Assembly: GCA_037045055.1 (NCBI GenBank)
Contig: JBAOHJ010000002.1
Location: 434,001-498,000, forward strand
Origin: Phosphoribacter sp037045055
GTDB taxonomy: Bacteria; Actinomycetota; Actinomycetes; Actinomycetales; Dermatophilaceae
Length of the DNA: 64,000 nucleotides
Direction: 5' to 3'
The translations under genes and the position numbers were made by a program. Shown here in pieces: positions 32,566-41,843 of the stretch (within the stretch, counting starts at the first letter, position 1; every line of letters begins with the position of its first letter). The notes beneath the pieces were generated by a model that was given only the letters and a program-made list of their open reading frames with translations, was not told the origin of the DNA and ran no database searches.

Positions 32566-35325
32566 TCACGTCGAGCGGCGCCTGCGCCGCGCGGTGGCGA
32601 GCACGAGGCCCAGGCCGGCGATCACGAGCAGCCCGCCGAGCCGCAGCGCGCCCGGAACCCCCGCGCTGCCCGTGTCCGCCAGGGTGCCCGTCGATGCCTC
32701 GGTCGCCGGCTCCGTGGGGGCCGGGGTGTCGACGGGGGGTGGGGTCGCGCTGACGACGACCGTGAACGTCAGCGGGGCGCTGGTGGCGCCGTCCGCGTCG
32801 GTCGCGGTGGCCGTGACGACGAAGGTCCCCGCCGTCGTGTAGGTATGGCTGACCGGCGGGTCGGCCGGCCCGGACAGCGACTCCACCGGCGTGCCGTCAC
32901 CCCAGTCGACGGCGAACTGGAACACCCCGGCCATGTCCGCGCTCGACGGGTCGACCGCGCCGACCTTGATCGTCAGCGGCTGGCCCACGACGGCACTGGA
33001 CGGGCCGTCGATGGTGGCACGGGGTGCGGCTGCGGTCACCACGATGGCTGTGGTCAGCTCGGTGGTCCCGCCGTCGTCGTCGGCGACCACCGCGCGCACC
33101 GTCCGCGTGGACGGCCCCACGTCGAGGTAGCTCGCCGGGACCGTCGCCGACGGCGAGGTGCCGGTGAGGTCGACTGCGCCGTCGTTGTCGAAGTCGTAGC
33201 GGTAGGAGAGCGTGGCGAGGTCGTCGGGGGACGGGTCGAACACCGACCCGAACGTCACCGTGGCCGTGGACCCCTCGGCGACCGGGCCGTCGTTGCCCAG
33301 CACGGCCGTGGGGGCCACGTTGTCCACGGTGAGGGTGGCCGTGTCGGTCGACGCGGCCGGGCCGTTGCTGATCCGCAGCGTCACCGTGCCCGGCGCGCCC
33401 GTGCCGTCCCCGACCCCGAGCGCCACCAGCTGGTCCCAGGTGAGGGTCGGGCTCAGGGTGGTGGCGTCGCCGAAGCTGCCGTCGCCGTCGACGTCCCAGG
33501 ACACGTCCACGCCCGTGGACGGCACTGACGCCGAACCGTCGAGGGTGAGCGCGTCACCCTCGGCGATGGTGTAAGGGCCACCCGCATCGGCTGCCGCGTC
33601 CAGGACGGTGTGGGTGACGCTCGCGCTGGCGCTCGGCTGGAAGGCGGGCGTGCCGGCATACCCGGCGGTGATCGCATGCGAGCCGGCCGCCAGCGCCGAC
33701 GTCGTCGCGCCGACCTGGCCGGTGGCATCCGGCGTCAGGCCGCTGGCCAGCACGGTGGCCCCGTCGCTGATGGTCACGGTGCCCTCGGTGACCGGGGTCG
33801 CGCCGCTGGTCACCGTGGCCGTCAAGGTCACCGGCTGGCCGACACCCGAGGGGTTCGGGCTCGAGGTCAGCACGGTGGTGGTCGTCGCCGCGGTCGACAC
33901 GTCGAGGCACCAGCCGCCGACCGAGCCCGCGTCGCCGCCGGCGTCGTCGAGGACGAACAGCCGCCAGATGCCGTCGGGGCTGACCCCGTCGAAGGTCGAC
34001 AACGTCGTCGCTGCGGACGGCAGCGGGGCAGGCGCCGGGAACACGTCCTGGCCGGCGCCGTCGTCGTCGCTCGGCCGGTACGTGCCCGACGCGAGCGGCC
34101 CCGCGGCCGGGATGCCGCCGGCGGCCGCGTCGGCGAAGGTCAGGTCCGCGGCGGCCGCGGCGGTCCCCCCGACGTCGCTCATGAGCATGAGGCTCGCTCC
34201 GGTGGGCCCCACCAACCAGATGTCGAGATCGACCGGGGCGGTGTGGGCCACGCCGGTCAGACGCACGGCGAGCAGGGTGGTGGACCCGCCGACTCCCGAG
34301 ATCGTCACCCGGGACGGGAAGGGGGTCGCCGGCCCGGCCGTCGGGACGGTCAGGCCGCCGGTGTTGCACCAGGTGCCGGGCGTCGGGGTGGTGGTCGCAG
34401 TGTCGACCACCTGGGTGACGGAGCCGTTGCTCGTCAGCAGCCCGGACGAGCCGTTGTAGGTGGCGGTGACCGGATGACTGCCCTCGGTGAGCGCCGTGGT
34501 GGTGAGCGCGGCGTGCCCGGAGGCGTCGAGCGCGACAGCGGACGCGAGAGGGGCGCCGCCGCTGGAGAACGTCACCGTGCCCGTGCCGACGGGTGCGCCG
34601 GCACTGGTCACCGTCGCGGTGAAGGTGACCCCGGCGCCGGTCGTCGAGGGGTTCGGCGACGAGGCGATCGTGGTGGTGGTCGCGGCGGCGGCGACCTCGT
34701 CGGTGATCGACAGACTCCAGCCGCCGGCCACCGCCCCGTCGTCGCCGACGGAGTCGTCGACGACGTACACGCTCCACGTGCCGTTGGGGTCGGTGCCGGT
34801 GAACGCCGCAGCCAGCGTCGTGGCGGTGCCCGGCGTCGGCGCGGGCGGCGGGAACGAGTCGGCGAGGGCGGAGCTCTGGTCGGTGGGGCGGAAGCTGGCC
34901 GCGCCGGTGATGGAGCCGCTGGTGGGCACCGCACCGGCCGCGCTGTCGTCGAAGGTCACCGTGGCATTGGCGGCGCTCACCAGCGCGCCGTCACCGCCCG
35001 GGTCGGACAGCAGGACGATGCTCTGTCCGGTGGGCCCCACGAGCAGGATGTCGAGATCGTTGGCGACCGGATGGGTCAGCCCCACGAGGGTGACGTTGAC
35101 GTCGGTGACCAGGCCGGCCAACCCCGACACCGCGATGGTGGACGGATACGGGCTGGCCGGCTGCACGGCGTTGACCACGGTGGGGCTGGTGATGCCGATC
35201 GGCGACGGATTGGCGACGCCGGTCACCGCCGCCCGCGCCGGGGGCGCGGCCATCACGAGCAGCGGCAGGGCCAGGACCGGCGCGGCCGCGGCGAGGACAC
35301 GGCGGGCGAGCCTCCCACGCCTCAT
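32566..35325 (-). CDS. Sortase-anchored (LAXTG) surface protein with Ig-like and PKD domains
   Basis: The 919-residue surface protein starts at ATG 35325 behind GAGGG. A signal peptide (MRRGRLARRVLAAAAPVLAL through APPARA) is followed by two P-domain-like modules (LDILLVGPTGQSIVLLSD and LDIWLVGPTGASLMLMSD), each followed by a Big_3_5-type Ig repeat (TTIASSPNPSTTGAGVTFTATV, TTVLTSSPNPSGVGQPVTLTATV). PKD-like domains follow (AGGPYTIAEGDALTLDGS, DWGDGTPVESLSG). The C-terminus has LADTG, a hydrophobic helix and RRRRRST, the LAXTG cell-wall sorting signal used by class E sortases of high-GC Gram-positives. Adhesion or matrix binding is inferred. Confidence 0.88.
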   Translation of the reverse strand: MRRGRLARRVLAAAAPVLALPLLVMAAPPARAAVTGVANPSPIGITSPTVVNAVQPASPYPSTIAVSGLAGLVTDVNVTLVGLTHPVANDLDILLVGPTGQSIVLLSDPGGDGALVSAANATVTFDDSAAGAVPTSGSITGAASFRPTDQSSALADSFPPPAPTPGTATTLAAAFTGTDPNGTWSVYVVDDSVGDDGAVAGGWSLSITDEVAAAATTTTIASSPNPSTTGAGVTFTATVTSAGAPVGTGTVTFSSGGAPLASAVALDASGHAALTTTALTEGSHPVTATYNGSSGLLTSNGSVTQVVDTATTTPTPGTWCNTGGLTVPTAGPATPFPSRVTISGVGGSTTLLAVRLTGVAHTAPVDLDIWLVGPTGASLMLMSDVGGTAAAAADLTFADAAAGGIPAAGPLASGTYRPSDDDGAGQDVFPAPAPLPSAATTLSTFDGVSPDGIWRLFVLDDAGGDAGSVGGWCLDVSTAATTTTVLTSSPNPSGVGQPVTLTATVTSGATPVTEGTVTISDGATVLASGLTPDATGQVGATTSALAAGSHAITAGYAGTPAFQPSASASVTHTVLDAAADAGGPYTIAEGDALTLDGSASVPSTGVDVSWDVDGDGSFGDATTLSPTLTWDQLVALGVGDGTGAPGTVTLRISNGPAASTDTATLTVDNVAPTAVLGNDGPVAEGSTATVTFGSVFDPSPDDLATLSYRYDFDNDGAVDLTGTSPSATVPASYLDVGPSTRTVRAVVADDDGGTTELTTAIVVTAAAPRATIDGPSSAVVGQPLTIKVGAVDPSSADMAGVFQFAVDWGDGTPVESLSGPADPPVSHTYTTAGTFVVTATATDADGATSAPLTFTVVVSATPPPVDTPAPTEPATEASTGTLADTGSAGVPGALRLGGLLVIAGLGLVLATARRRRRST

Positions 35326-35534
35326 GCTGCCCTCGATTCGCTCCGGCGGCCTGTCGGACAGGTCCGGGAACCCGCTCCACCGACGAAGGTACGTCCACGG
35401 GAGAGTCGTCGTGAAGGTCCAATGGGGCAGACGTCTCGGGCGGCAGGACCGCCCCGACGGCTGGCCGGTGCCACCCAAGTCACCCGGGGGCGGCGGCGTT
35501 CGAACCGGCCGCGCGACGGGGGAGACTGGGGGTC

Positions 35535-36946
<1,412 letters not shown>

Positions 36947-37012
36947 GGTGCTGGGCCTGGCTCGGGAGAGCCACGCGGTGGTGGGCAGCTCGCACCCCCG
37001 GGCGGCGTGCCG

Positions 37013-37528
37013 TCAGGACGTCAGGCCCAACAGCGCCACCGCCTCGCCGACCAGCTCGTCCGAGGTCTTGGTCAGGTCCAGGGTGACCCCGACCTCGTCG
37101 GGGCCCAGCGCCTCGAGCGCGGCATACTGCGAGAGCAGCAGCTCCGGCGGCATGAAGTGGTCGGCGCGGGCCGCCATGCGGGCGTGGACGAGCTCGACCG
37201 GCCCGGCGAGGTGGACGAACTCGACGACTGGGGCGCCCGTGCGCAGCACGTCGCGGTAGTCCCGCCGCAAGGCCGAACAGGCCATGATCGTGGACTGGCC
37301 CCGCACCGCGTGGTCGTGGATCCACGCGGCGAGCGCACGTAGCCACGGCCGGCGGTCCTCGTCGGTCAGGGGGATGCCGCCGGCCATCTTCGCGACGTTG
37401 GCCTGCGGGTGGAACAGGTCGGCATCGGCCAGGGCCAGCCCGAGGCGCTCGCTGAGGCCGGCGGCCACCGTGCTCTTGCCGCACCCGCCGACGCCCATGA
37501 CGACCACGTGCCGGCTCGGCGCACCCAT
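37013..37528 (-). CDS. gntK: Gluconokinase
   Basis: The 171-residue GntK-type kinase phosphorylates D-gluconate to 6-phosphogluconate. It has P-loop GVGGCGKST at residues 12-20, ADADLFHPQANVAKMAGGIPLTDEDRRPWL near residue 34, the ACSALRRDYRD segment near residue 83 and FMPPELLLSQYAALE. Length is normal for the family. No transporter for gluconate adjoins it. It is convergent with the frameshifted aldehyde dehydrogenase. Confidence 0.93.
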   Translation of the reverse strand: MGAPSRHVVVMGVGGCGKSTVAAGLSERLGLALADADLFHPQANVAKMAGGIPLTDEDRRPWLRALAAWIHDHAVRGQSTIMACSALRRDYRDVLRTGAPVVEFVHLAGPVELVHARMAARADHFMPPELLLSQYAALEALGPDEVGVTLDLTKTSDELVGEAVALLGLTS

Positions 37529-37603
37529 GGGCGCGAACCTAGCGGACCGACGGCGCGGGACCTACCGACGGGACGGAGTTGCCCCCGGCCCGGCTCGACC
37601 GGG

Positions 37604-38212
37604 ATGCTGGCGGGCGTGCCCGGGACTCGGAACATCGGCATCGTGGTCTTCGACGACGCTGAGGAGCTCGACGTCGTCGGGCCGTGGGAGGTGCTGGCCT
37701 TCTGGGCGCAGATGTATCCCGGCGACGGCTGGTCGGTGTCCATCCTGTCCCGCGACGGCGCCGTCGTGCGCTGCGCCAAGGGCCTGCGGCTGACACCCGA
37801 CCATTCCTTCGCCACCGCCCCACCGTTGGATGTCCTGGTCTATCCGGGGGGCATGGGCACGCGCGCGCAGCTGCGCGACCGCACGCTGCTGGGCTGGGTG
37901 CGCGACCAGCGCGTGCGCGTGCCGCTGATGACCAGCGTGTGCACGGGTGCCCTCGTGTATGCCGCCGCGGGGCTGCTGGCCGGCCGGCCGGCAACCACCC
38001 ACTGGGCCTCGACCGACCTGCTGCGCGAGATCGACCCCAGTATCGAGATCCGCCTCGAGGACCGTTTCGTCGACGACGGCGACCTGGTGACCTCCGCGGG
38101 CGTGTCCGCCGGCATCGACATGGCCCTGCATCTGGTGGGCCGGCTGGCCGGCGCGTCGCGGGCTCGGGACGTCCGCCGCGGCATCCAGTACGACCCGGCC
38201 CCGCCGGTCTAG
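37604..38212 (+). CDS. DJ-1/PfpI family protein
   Basis: A start at ATG 37604 (GTG 37616 is an alternative) gives 202 residues. The DJ-1/PfpI fold is clear: NIGIVVFDDAEELDVVGPWEV (residues 9-29), LVYPGGMGTRAQLRD, and nucleophile-elbow MTSVCTGALVYAAAGLLAGRPATTHW with Cys near residue 110. It then has VTSAGVSAGIDMALHLV. The pattern resembles isonitrile hydratase and the AraC-associated amidase-like members, without their HTH domain. The substrate is unknown. Its 3' end overlaps the convergent radical-SAM-like gene by 4 bases. Confidence 0.88.
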   Translation: MLAGVPGTRNIGIVVFDDAEELDVVGPWEVLAFWAQMYPGDGWSVSILSRDGAVVRCAKGLRLTPDHSFATAPPLDVLVYPGGMGTRAQLRDRTLLGWVRDQRVRVPLMTSVCTGALVYAAAGLLAGRPATTHWASTDLLREIDPSIEIRLEDRFVDDGDLVTSAGVSAGIDMALHLVGRLAGASRARDVRRGIQYDPAPPV

Positions 38213-39387
38213 CGGCGGATCCCCCCTCCGGCGTCGGAGACCGGCGCCGCCCCGCCGACCGCCCCCGGCGCGCGGACCCCCACCCCGGCCGGCGCCGCGG
38301 CATACCCGCGGGGGACGTAGGAGCACAGCGGGTCGGACTCCAAGGGATCGCCGGTGCAGGCAAAGGCGCGGGCGCGCGATCCGCCGCACCAGTCGTGGCA
38401 GTCGCAGGCCCCGCAGCGGCCGGCGAACCCGTCGGGATCGCGCAGCGCGCGCATCGTCGGATGGGTCCGATAGACCACGACGAGGCTGTCGCGGCGGACC
38501 GATCCCAACGGTAGGGGCAGGTCTGCCGAGGGGGTGATCGTGCCGTCGTGGCCGACGCAGACGGTGCCGTTGCCGTCGCGGATGCCGAAGCCGGTAGCCG
38601 ACGGATGCGCCTCGATCTGCGCGCGGGTCAGGCCCTTGCGGGCCAGGCAGCGGGCGACCCGGTGGTAGTGCATCGGCTCCGTGGTGCGCACCTGGAAGGG
38701 CGCCTCCCGCCCGAGGCGGGCCAGCCAGGTCATGAGCCGTTCCGCCTCGCCCGGGGAGACCTCGCGCGAGACGTGGGTGGGTCCCGGCGAGACGAGGAAC
38801 GCCAGGCTCCAGCGCGCGACGGAGTGCGCGCACAGCAGGTCGTAGACGGCCGGCAGGTCCAGGGTGTTGGCGGCTCCGACGAGGGTGTTGACCTGCACCG
38901 GCAGGGCGAGCTCGGCGGCCCAGTCGAGGGCGGCGAGTGTGGCGTCGAAGCTGCCCGGGCATCTGCGCAGCCCCTCGTGCCGCAGCGGGCCGGAGCCGTC
39001 CAGCGCCAGCGACAGGGCGCTGACACCGTCGGCGGCCAGGTGCGCCAGGCGCGCCCGGGTGAGCAGCGGCGTGATCGCGGGCGCGAGCGTAACGGCGATG
39101 CCGCGGGCGCGGGCGGCCCGGGTCAGCGCGTGGATGTCCGCACGGCGCAGGGGGTCACCGCCGGTGAGCTCGAGGTGCGGCGGCGGGTCGCCGAAGCGGG
39201 CGATCTGGGCCAGCAGCGCGACGCCCTCGGCGGTCGTCAGCTCGCTCGACTCCGCGGCAGGACCGCCCGTCGGGCGCGGCCCGCCCCCGGGCCCCGCGGT
39301 CAGCTGCCAGGTGACGAGCACGGGCGCCTGCCGGTAGGCCCAGCCGCCGGGGCGCGCCGCGCCCACGCCGACAGGCCGACCTGACAT
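38209..39387 (-). CDS. Radical SAM/SPASM-like protein lacking the radical SAM cysteines
   Basis: The start ATG 39387, behind GGGAGCAGG, gives 392 residues. It aligns in outline with TIGR04053-like radical SAM/SPASM proteins: VLVTWQLT near residue 29, ELTTAEG, ELTGGDPLRRADI (GGE-like motif), SLALDGSG, QVNTLVGAAN. It ends with a Cys-rich SPASM tail (GRCGACDCHDWCGGSRARAFACTGD, DPLCSYVP). The CX3CX2C cluster that should follow TWQLT is replaced by AGPGGGPRPTGG, and no other frame restores it. Radical SAM chemistry should be impossible. A degenerate Fe-S or regulatory role is possible. Confidence 0.75.
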   Translation of the reverse strand: MSGRPVGVGAARPGGWAYRQAPVLVTWQLTAGPGGGPRPTGGPAAESSELTTAEGVALLAQIARFGDPPPHLELTGGDPLRRADIHALTRAARARGIAVTLAPAITPLLTRARLAHLAADGVSALSLALDGSGPLRHEGLRRCPGSFDATLAALDWAAELALPVQVNTLVGAANTLDLPAVYDLLCAHSVARWSLAFLVSPGPTHVSREVSPGEAERLMTWLARLGREAPFQVRTTEPMHYHRVARCLARKGLTRAQIEAHPSATGFGIRDGNGTVCVGHDGTITPSADLPLPLGSVRRDSLVVVYRTHPTMRALRDPDGFAGRCGACDCHDWCGGSRARAFACTGDPLESDPLCSYVPRGYAAAPAGVGVRAPGAVGGAAPVSDAGGGIRR

Positions 39388-39649
39388 GTCCTGCTCCCTT
39401 CCCGTGCTGGTGCTGGTGCGAGGTGGTGGAACGAGTGCATCAAATCCACGCGCGCGCGAGGGACGCGGGGGTGGCTGCACGCGGGTCCCGGAGCCGGGGG
39501 ATCCACCCGGAGGGCGGTCAGCGACCGACCTCGACGTCGATGCGAGGAGGGTGTGCCGGGCGGCCGAGGACGGGTGTGCAGGACGGCCGAGGAGGAGGGC
39601 AGGGCGCGCGCGGTGTCGTCCTGCCGGGCTGCCGAGCCCGTAACCATGG

Positions 39650-39665
39650 ATACCCCAGGGGGTAT
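39650..39665. promoter_or_regulatory. CsoR-type operator 1, before the PIG-L gene
   Basis: ATACCCC-AG-GGGGTAT is a perfect inverted repeat of 7 bases around 2, the G-tract format recognised by CsoR-family repressors. It lies 44 bases before the PIG-L start and between it and the divergent radical-SAM-like gene (39388-39708 holds no other gene). Confidence 0.8.
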
Positions 39666-39708
39666 TGATTTATCATGGTGGCGACCGCACCGACGCGAGG
39701 AGGCCGAG

Positions 39709-40413
39709 GTGTCTTTACCGGGGATGTCCAGGCGCCAGTTGCCCTCGTGGCGGGACGTGCTCGTCGTGGTGGCCCATCCGGACGACGAGTCGTTCGGTCT
39801 CGGGGCGGTCATCGACACCTTCGTCCGGGGCGGCAGCCGGGTCCGGGTCCTGTGCCTCACCCGCGGCGAGGCATCGACGCTCGGCGGCGAGTTGGCGGAC
39901 CTCGGAGCGACCCGGGCCCGGGAGCTAGCCGAGGCGGGTGCCGCTCTGGGCGTGGCCGAGACGAGGTTGCTCGGCTGGCCGGACGGGGGCCTGGCTGCCG
40001 TGCCGGTCGGCGACCTGGCGGCGGCGGTGGCCGACGAGCTGGCCGCGCGGCATACCGACGGCGTGCTCGCCTTCGACCCCTCCGGCGTCACCGGCCACCC
40101 CGATCACGCCGCCGCCACCGCTGCCGCCGTGCATGCCGCCGAGGCCGCCGACCGACCGGTCCTGGGGTGGACCCTGCCCGTCGAGGTCGCCGCAGCCGTG
40201 AACGCCCAGTTCGGGTCCGGCCTCGTCGGCCACGCCGACGCCGATGTCGACCTCGACCTGGCGGTCGACCGCACCAGCCAGCGCTCGGCCGTGCTCGCCC
40301 ATGCCACCCAAGCCGTGCCGGGCAGCATCCTGTGGCGGCGTCTGGAGCTGCTCGGGGACCGGGAGGTGCTCCGATGGCTGCGGCCCAACCGAAGTGGACC
40401 GGCGATGCGCTAG
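39709..40413 (+). CDS. PIG-L family LmbE-like deacetylase
   Basis: GTG 39709 lies behind AGGAGG and gives 234 residues (the frame is open further upstream, but no ribosome site supports it). The zinc-dependent N-acetylglucosaminyl deacetylase-like fold has AHPDDESFGLG near residue 23, TRGEAST, and GVTGHPDHAA near residue 135 with the third ligand. The family includes MshB and Mca of mycothiol metabolism, but sequence alone does not place this member. Its promoter has a CsoR-type operator shared with the thioredoxin and Cys-rich genes downstream. Confidence 0.85.
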   Translation: MSLPGMSRRQLPSWRDVLVVVAHPDDESFGLGAVIDTFVRGGSRVRVLCLTRGEASTLGGELADLGATRARELAEAGAALGVAETRLLGWPDGGLAAVPVGDLAAAVADELAARHTDGVLAFDPSGVTGHPDHAAATAAAVHAAEAADRPVLGWTLPVEVAAAVNAQFGSGLVGHADADVDLDLAVDRTSQRSAVLAHATQAVPGSILWRRLELLGDREVLRWLRPNRSGPAMR

Positions 40414-40414
40414 G

Positions 40415-40430
40415 ATACCCCTGGGGGTAT
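40415..40430. promoter_or_regulatory. CsoR-type operator 2, before the thioredoxin gene
   Basis: ATACCCC-TG-GGGGTAT is the same 7-2-7 inverted repeat as at 39650. It starts 2 bases after the PIG-L stop and about 230 bases before the trxA start. Confidence 0.8.
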
Positions 40431-40568
40431 AGGGATCCGGAGGACCTGCAGCGTTTTCGATCCCCGCCGGTGCCCGCGCCCCGTCGTCAGGGTGATGCTC
40501 AGTCGCCCGGACGCCCCGCCGGGCGCGGTGACACCGCAGCGGCGCCGACCGCGCCGGCTCACCCCCGC

Positions 40569-40650
40569 ACCGACCGCCCGACCGACCGCCCGAACGACCG
40601 AACGAACGACCGAACGAACGACCGAACGAACGACCGAACGAACGACAAGG
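40569..40650. repeat. 12-bp tandem repeats before the thioredoxin gene
   Basis: A unit close to CGACCGAACGAA is repeated about four times in a row, preceded by degenerate CCGACCGC copies. It lies between operator 2 and the ribosome site AAGGAG of trxA. It may tune expression or be slippage DNA. Confidence 0.75.
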
Positions 40651-40660
40651 AGCCCTCGCC

Positions 40661-41038
40661 ATGGCCACTCGCACCCTCACTGCTGCCGACTTCGAGCAGA
40701 GCGTGACCGGCCACGACATCGTCGTGGTGGACTTCTGGGCGTCGTGGTGTGGGCCGTGCCGGATGTTCGCCCCGATCTTCGAGGCGGCCTCGACGGCCCA
40801 CCCGGACATCGTGTTCGGCAAGGTCGACACCGAGGCCGAGCAGGCCCTGGCGGGGGCGGCGGGCATCACCTCGATCCCCACCCTCATGGCCTTCCGAGAG
40901 GGCGTGCTCGTGTTCGCCCAGCCGGGCGCCCTGCCGGCCCCGGCCCTCGAGCAGGTCATCGAGGGGGTCAAGGGCTTGGACATGGCCGAGGTCCATGCCC
41001 AGGTCGCCGCGGCGCGGGCCCAGGCCCCCACGGCCTGA
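40661..41038 (+). CDS. trxA: Thioredoxin
   Basis: The 125-residue classical thioredoxin has WASWCGPCR with the active-site CGPC near residue 31, the cis-Pro in SIPTLMAF near residue 76, and a C-terminal extension of about 20 residues (AEVHAQVAAARAQAPTA). It reduces disulfides using thioredoxin reductase, which is not in the window. The ATG has AAGGAG upstream. A CsoR-type operator and 12-bp repeats precede it. It may respond to the same metal or sulfur signal as its neighbours. Confidence 0.93.
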   Translation: MATRTLTAADFEQSVTGHDIVVVDFWASWCGPCRMFAPIFEAASTAHPDIVFGKVDTEAEQALAGAAGITSIPTLMAFREGVLVFAQPGALPAPALEQVIEGVKGLDMAEVHAQVAAARAQAPTA

Positions 41039-41056
41039 CGCTCGACCGGTCGTTGA

Positions 41057-41080
41057 CCATATACCCCCGGGGGTATATGG
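41057..41080. promoter_or_regulatory. CsoR-type operator 3, before the Cys-rich gene
   Basis: The core ATACCCC-CG-GGGGTAT (41061-41076) matches operators 1 and 2. The symmetry extends 4 bases outward on each side (CCAT/ATGG), making a perfect 24-base palindrome, the strongest of the three. It lies 34 bases before the ATG at 41115. Confidence 0.85.
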
Positions 41081-41114
41081 TCTGGAGGGTTACCACCGAG
41101 CGAAGGGGATCAGG

Positions 41115-41288
41115 ATGTGCAGTCCCGCGGCGTGTGCCACCTGTGGGAAGACGACGTGGCGGGGCTGCGGCATGCACGCCGACGACGTCCTGTCCCGGGT
41201 CCCGGAATCGCAGCGCTGCTCCTGCGCTACGGTGCCGGCCCGTCCGGCGCAGTGGTACCCGCGCTCGCCGTTCCCGGCGTCGCGGTGA
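41115..41288 (+). CDS. Small cysteine-rich protein
   Basis: The 57-residue product begins MCSPAACATCGKTTWRGCGM, then HADDVLSRVPESQRCSCA. It has 7 Cys in the first 37 residues, including CATCGK, GCGMH and RCSC, so it is a metal- or sulfur-binding mini-protein. It resembles a common uncharacterised family with C-x2-CGK-x-TW-x-GCG-x-H. The ATG at 41115 follows GAAGGGG and GG. The stop overlaps the next start by 4 nt (GTGA). It lies immediately behind the strongest CsoR-type operator, suggesting metal or persulfide handling (inferred). Confidence 0.85.
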   Translation: MCSPAACATCGKTTWRGCGMHADDVLSRVPESQRCSCATVPARPAQWYPRSPFPASR

Positions 41289-41776
41289 CCGACCTGGCCC
41301 CGACGCAGCCGTCCGTGTCGGCACCGCGCTCCCCCCGTGACGCCCTGACCGCGCCGCACCGTTTCGAGGCCGTGGATGCCCTCGGGCTCGGACCCGTGTC
41401 GAACCGGGAGCGTTGGCGCACGGGGTGGACGCGGCGGCATACCTTCGTGACCGCAGCTGCGACACCGGCGCTCACCGTCGGGTATGCCGCGGCCCTTGGC
41501 TTGGGTGAGGCACTGGGCACGTGGTCGGTCGTCGCGTTGCTCGGGCTCGCCGGGGCGATCGCGGCCGCGACGCTGGCGACCTACCTGCCGGCGGCGAAGC
41601 GGGGCGCGGCGGCCCTCACCACGCCGTGCGCCGCCGGGGCCCTGGTCTTCGTCCCGCTGGCCGCGCTGCCCCTGACCTCTGCGGGTCCGGCGACCGGTCG
41701 AGCGCTGGCCGCGGTCGGCCTGGTCGCGCTGGGCCTGCTGCAGCGGTTCGTCGGCGTCGCCGCCTGCCCCAGGTAG
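41285..41776 (+). CDS. Small multi-pass membrane protein of unknown function
   Basis: GTG 41285 overlaps the stop of the Cys-rich gene and gives 163 residues. After about 50 polar residues, hydrophobic segments follow (FVTAAATPALTVGYAAALGLG, WSVVALLGLAGAIAAATLATYL, AAGALVFVPLAALPL, AAVGLVALGLLQRFVGVAAC), about four membrane helices. No family is recognised. Its coupling to the CsoR-controlled Cys-rich gene suggests a metal- or sulfur-linked membrane role. The frame is also open back to 41117, but that part is the Cys-rich gene in another frame. Confidence 0.65.
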   Translation: MTDLAPTQPSVSAPRSPRDALTAPHRFEAVDALGLGPVSNRERWRTGWTRRHTFVTAAATPALTVGYAAALGLGEALGTWSVVALLGLAGAIAAATLATYLPAAKRGAAALTTPCAAGALVFVPLAALPLTSAGPATGRALAAVGLVALGLLQRFVGVAACPR

Positions 41777-41843
41777 GGGCGTCCCCCAGTGCCCGGGCGG
41801 CAGGCAGCCACCGCGGTGCGCATCCGACTGGACGCGAGCGCGC

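Noticed and set aside
36947..37259. Real C-terminal extension of the aldehyde dehydrogenase
   Set aside because: The normal family ending is found in the adjacent frame and the extension is antisense to gluconokinase.
40569..40650. CRISPR-like array
   Set aside because: The 12-bp units are contiguous, with no unique spacers and no cas genes nearby.
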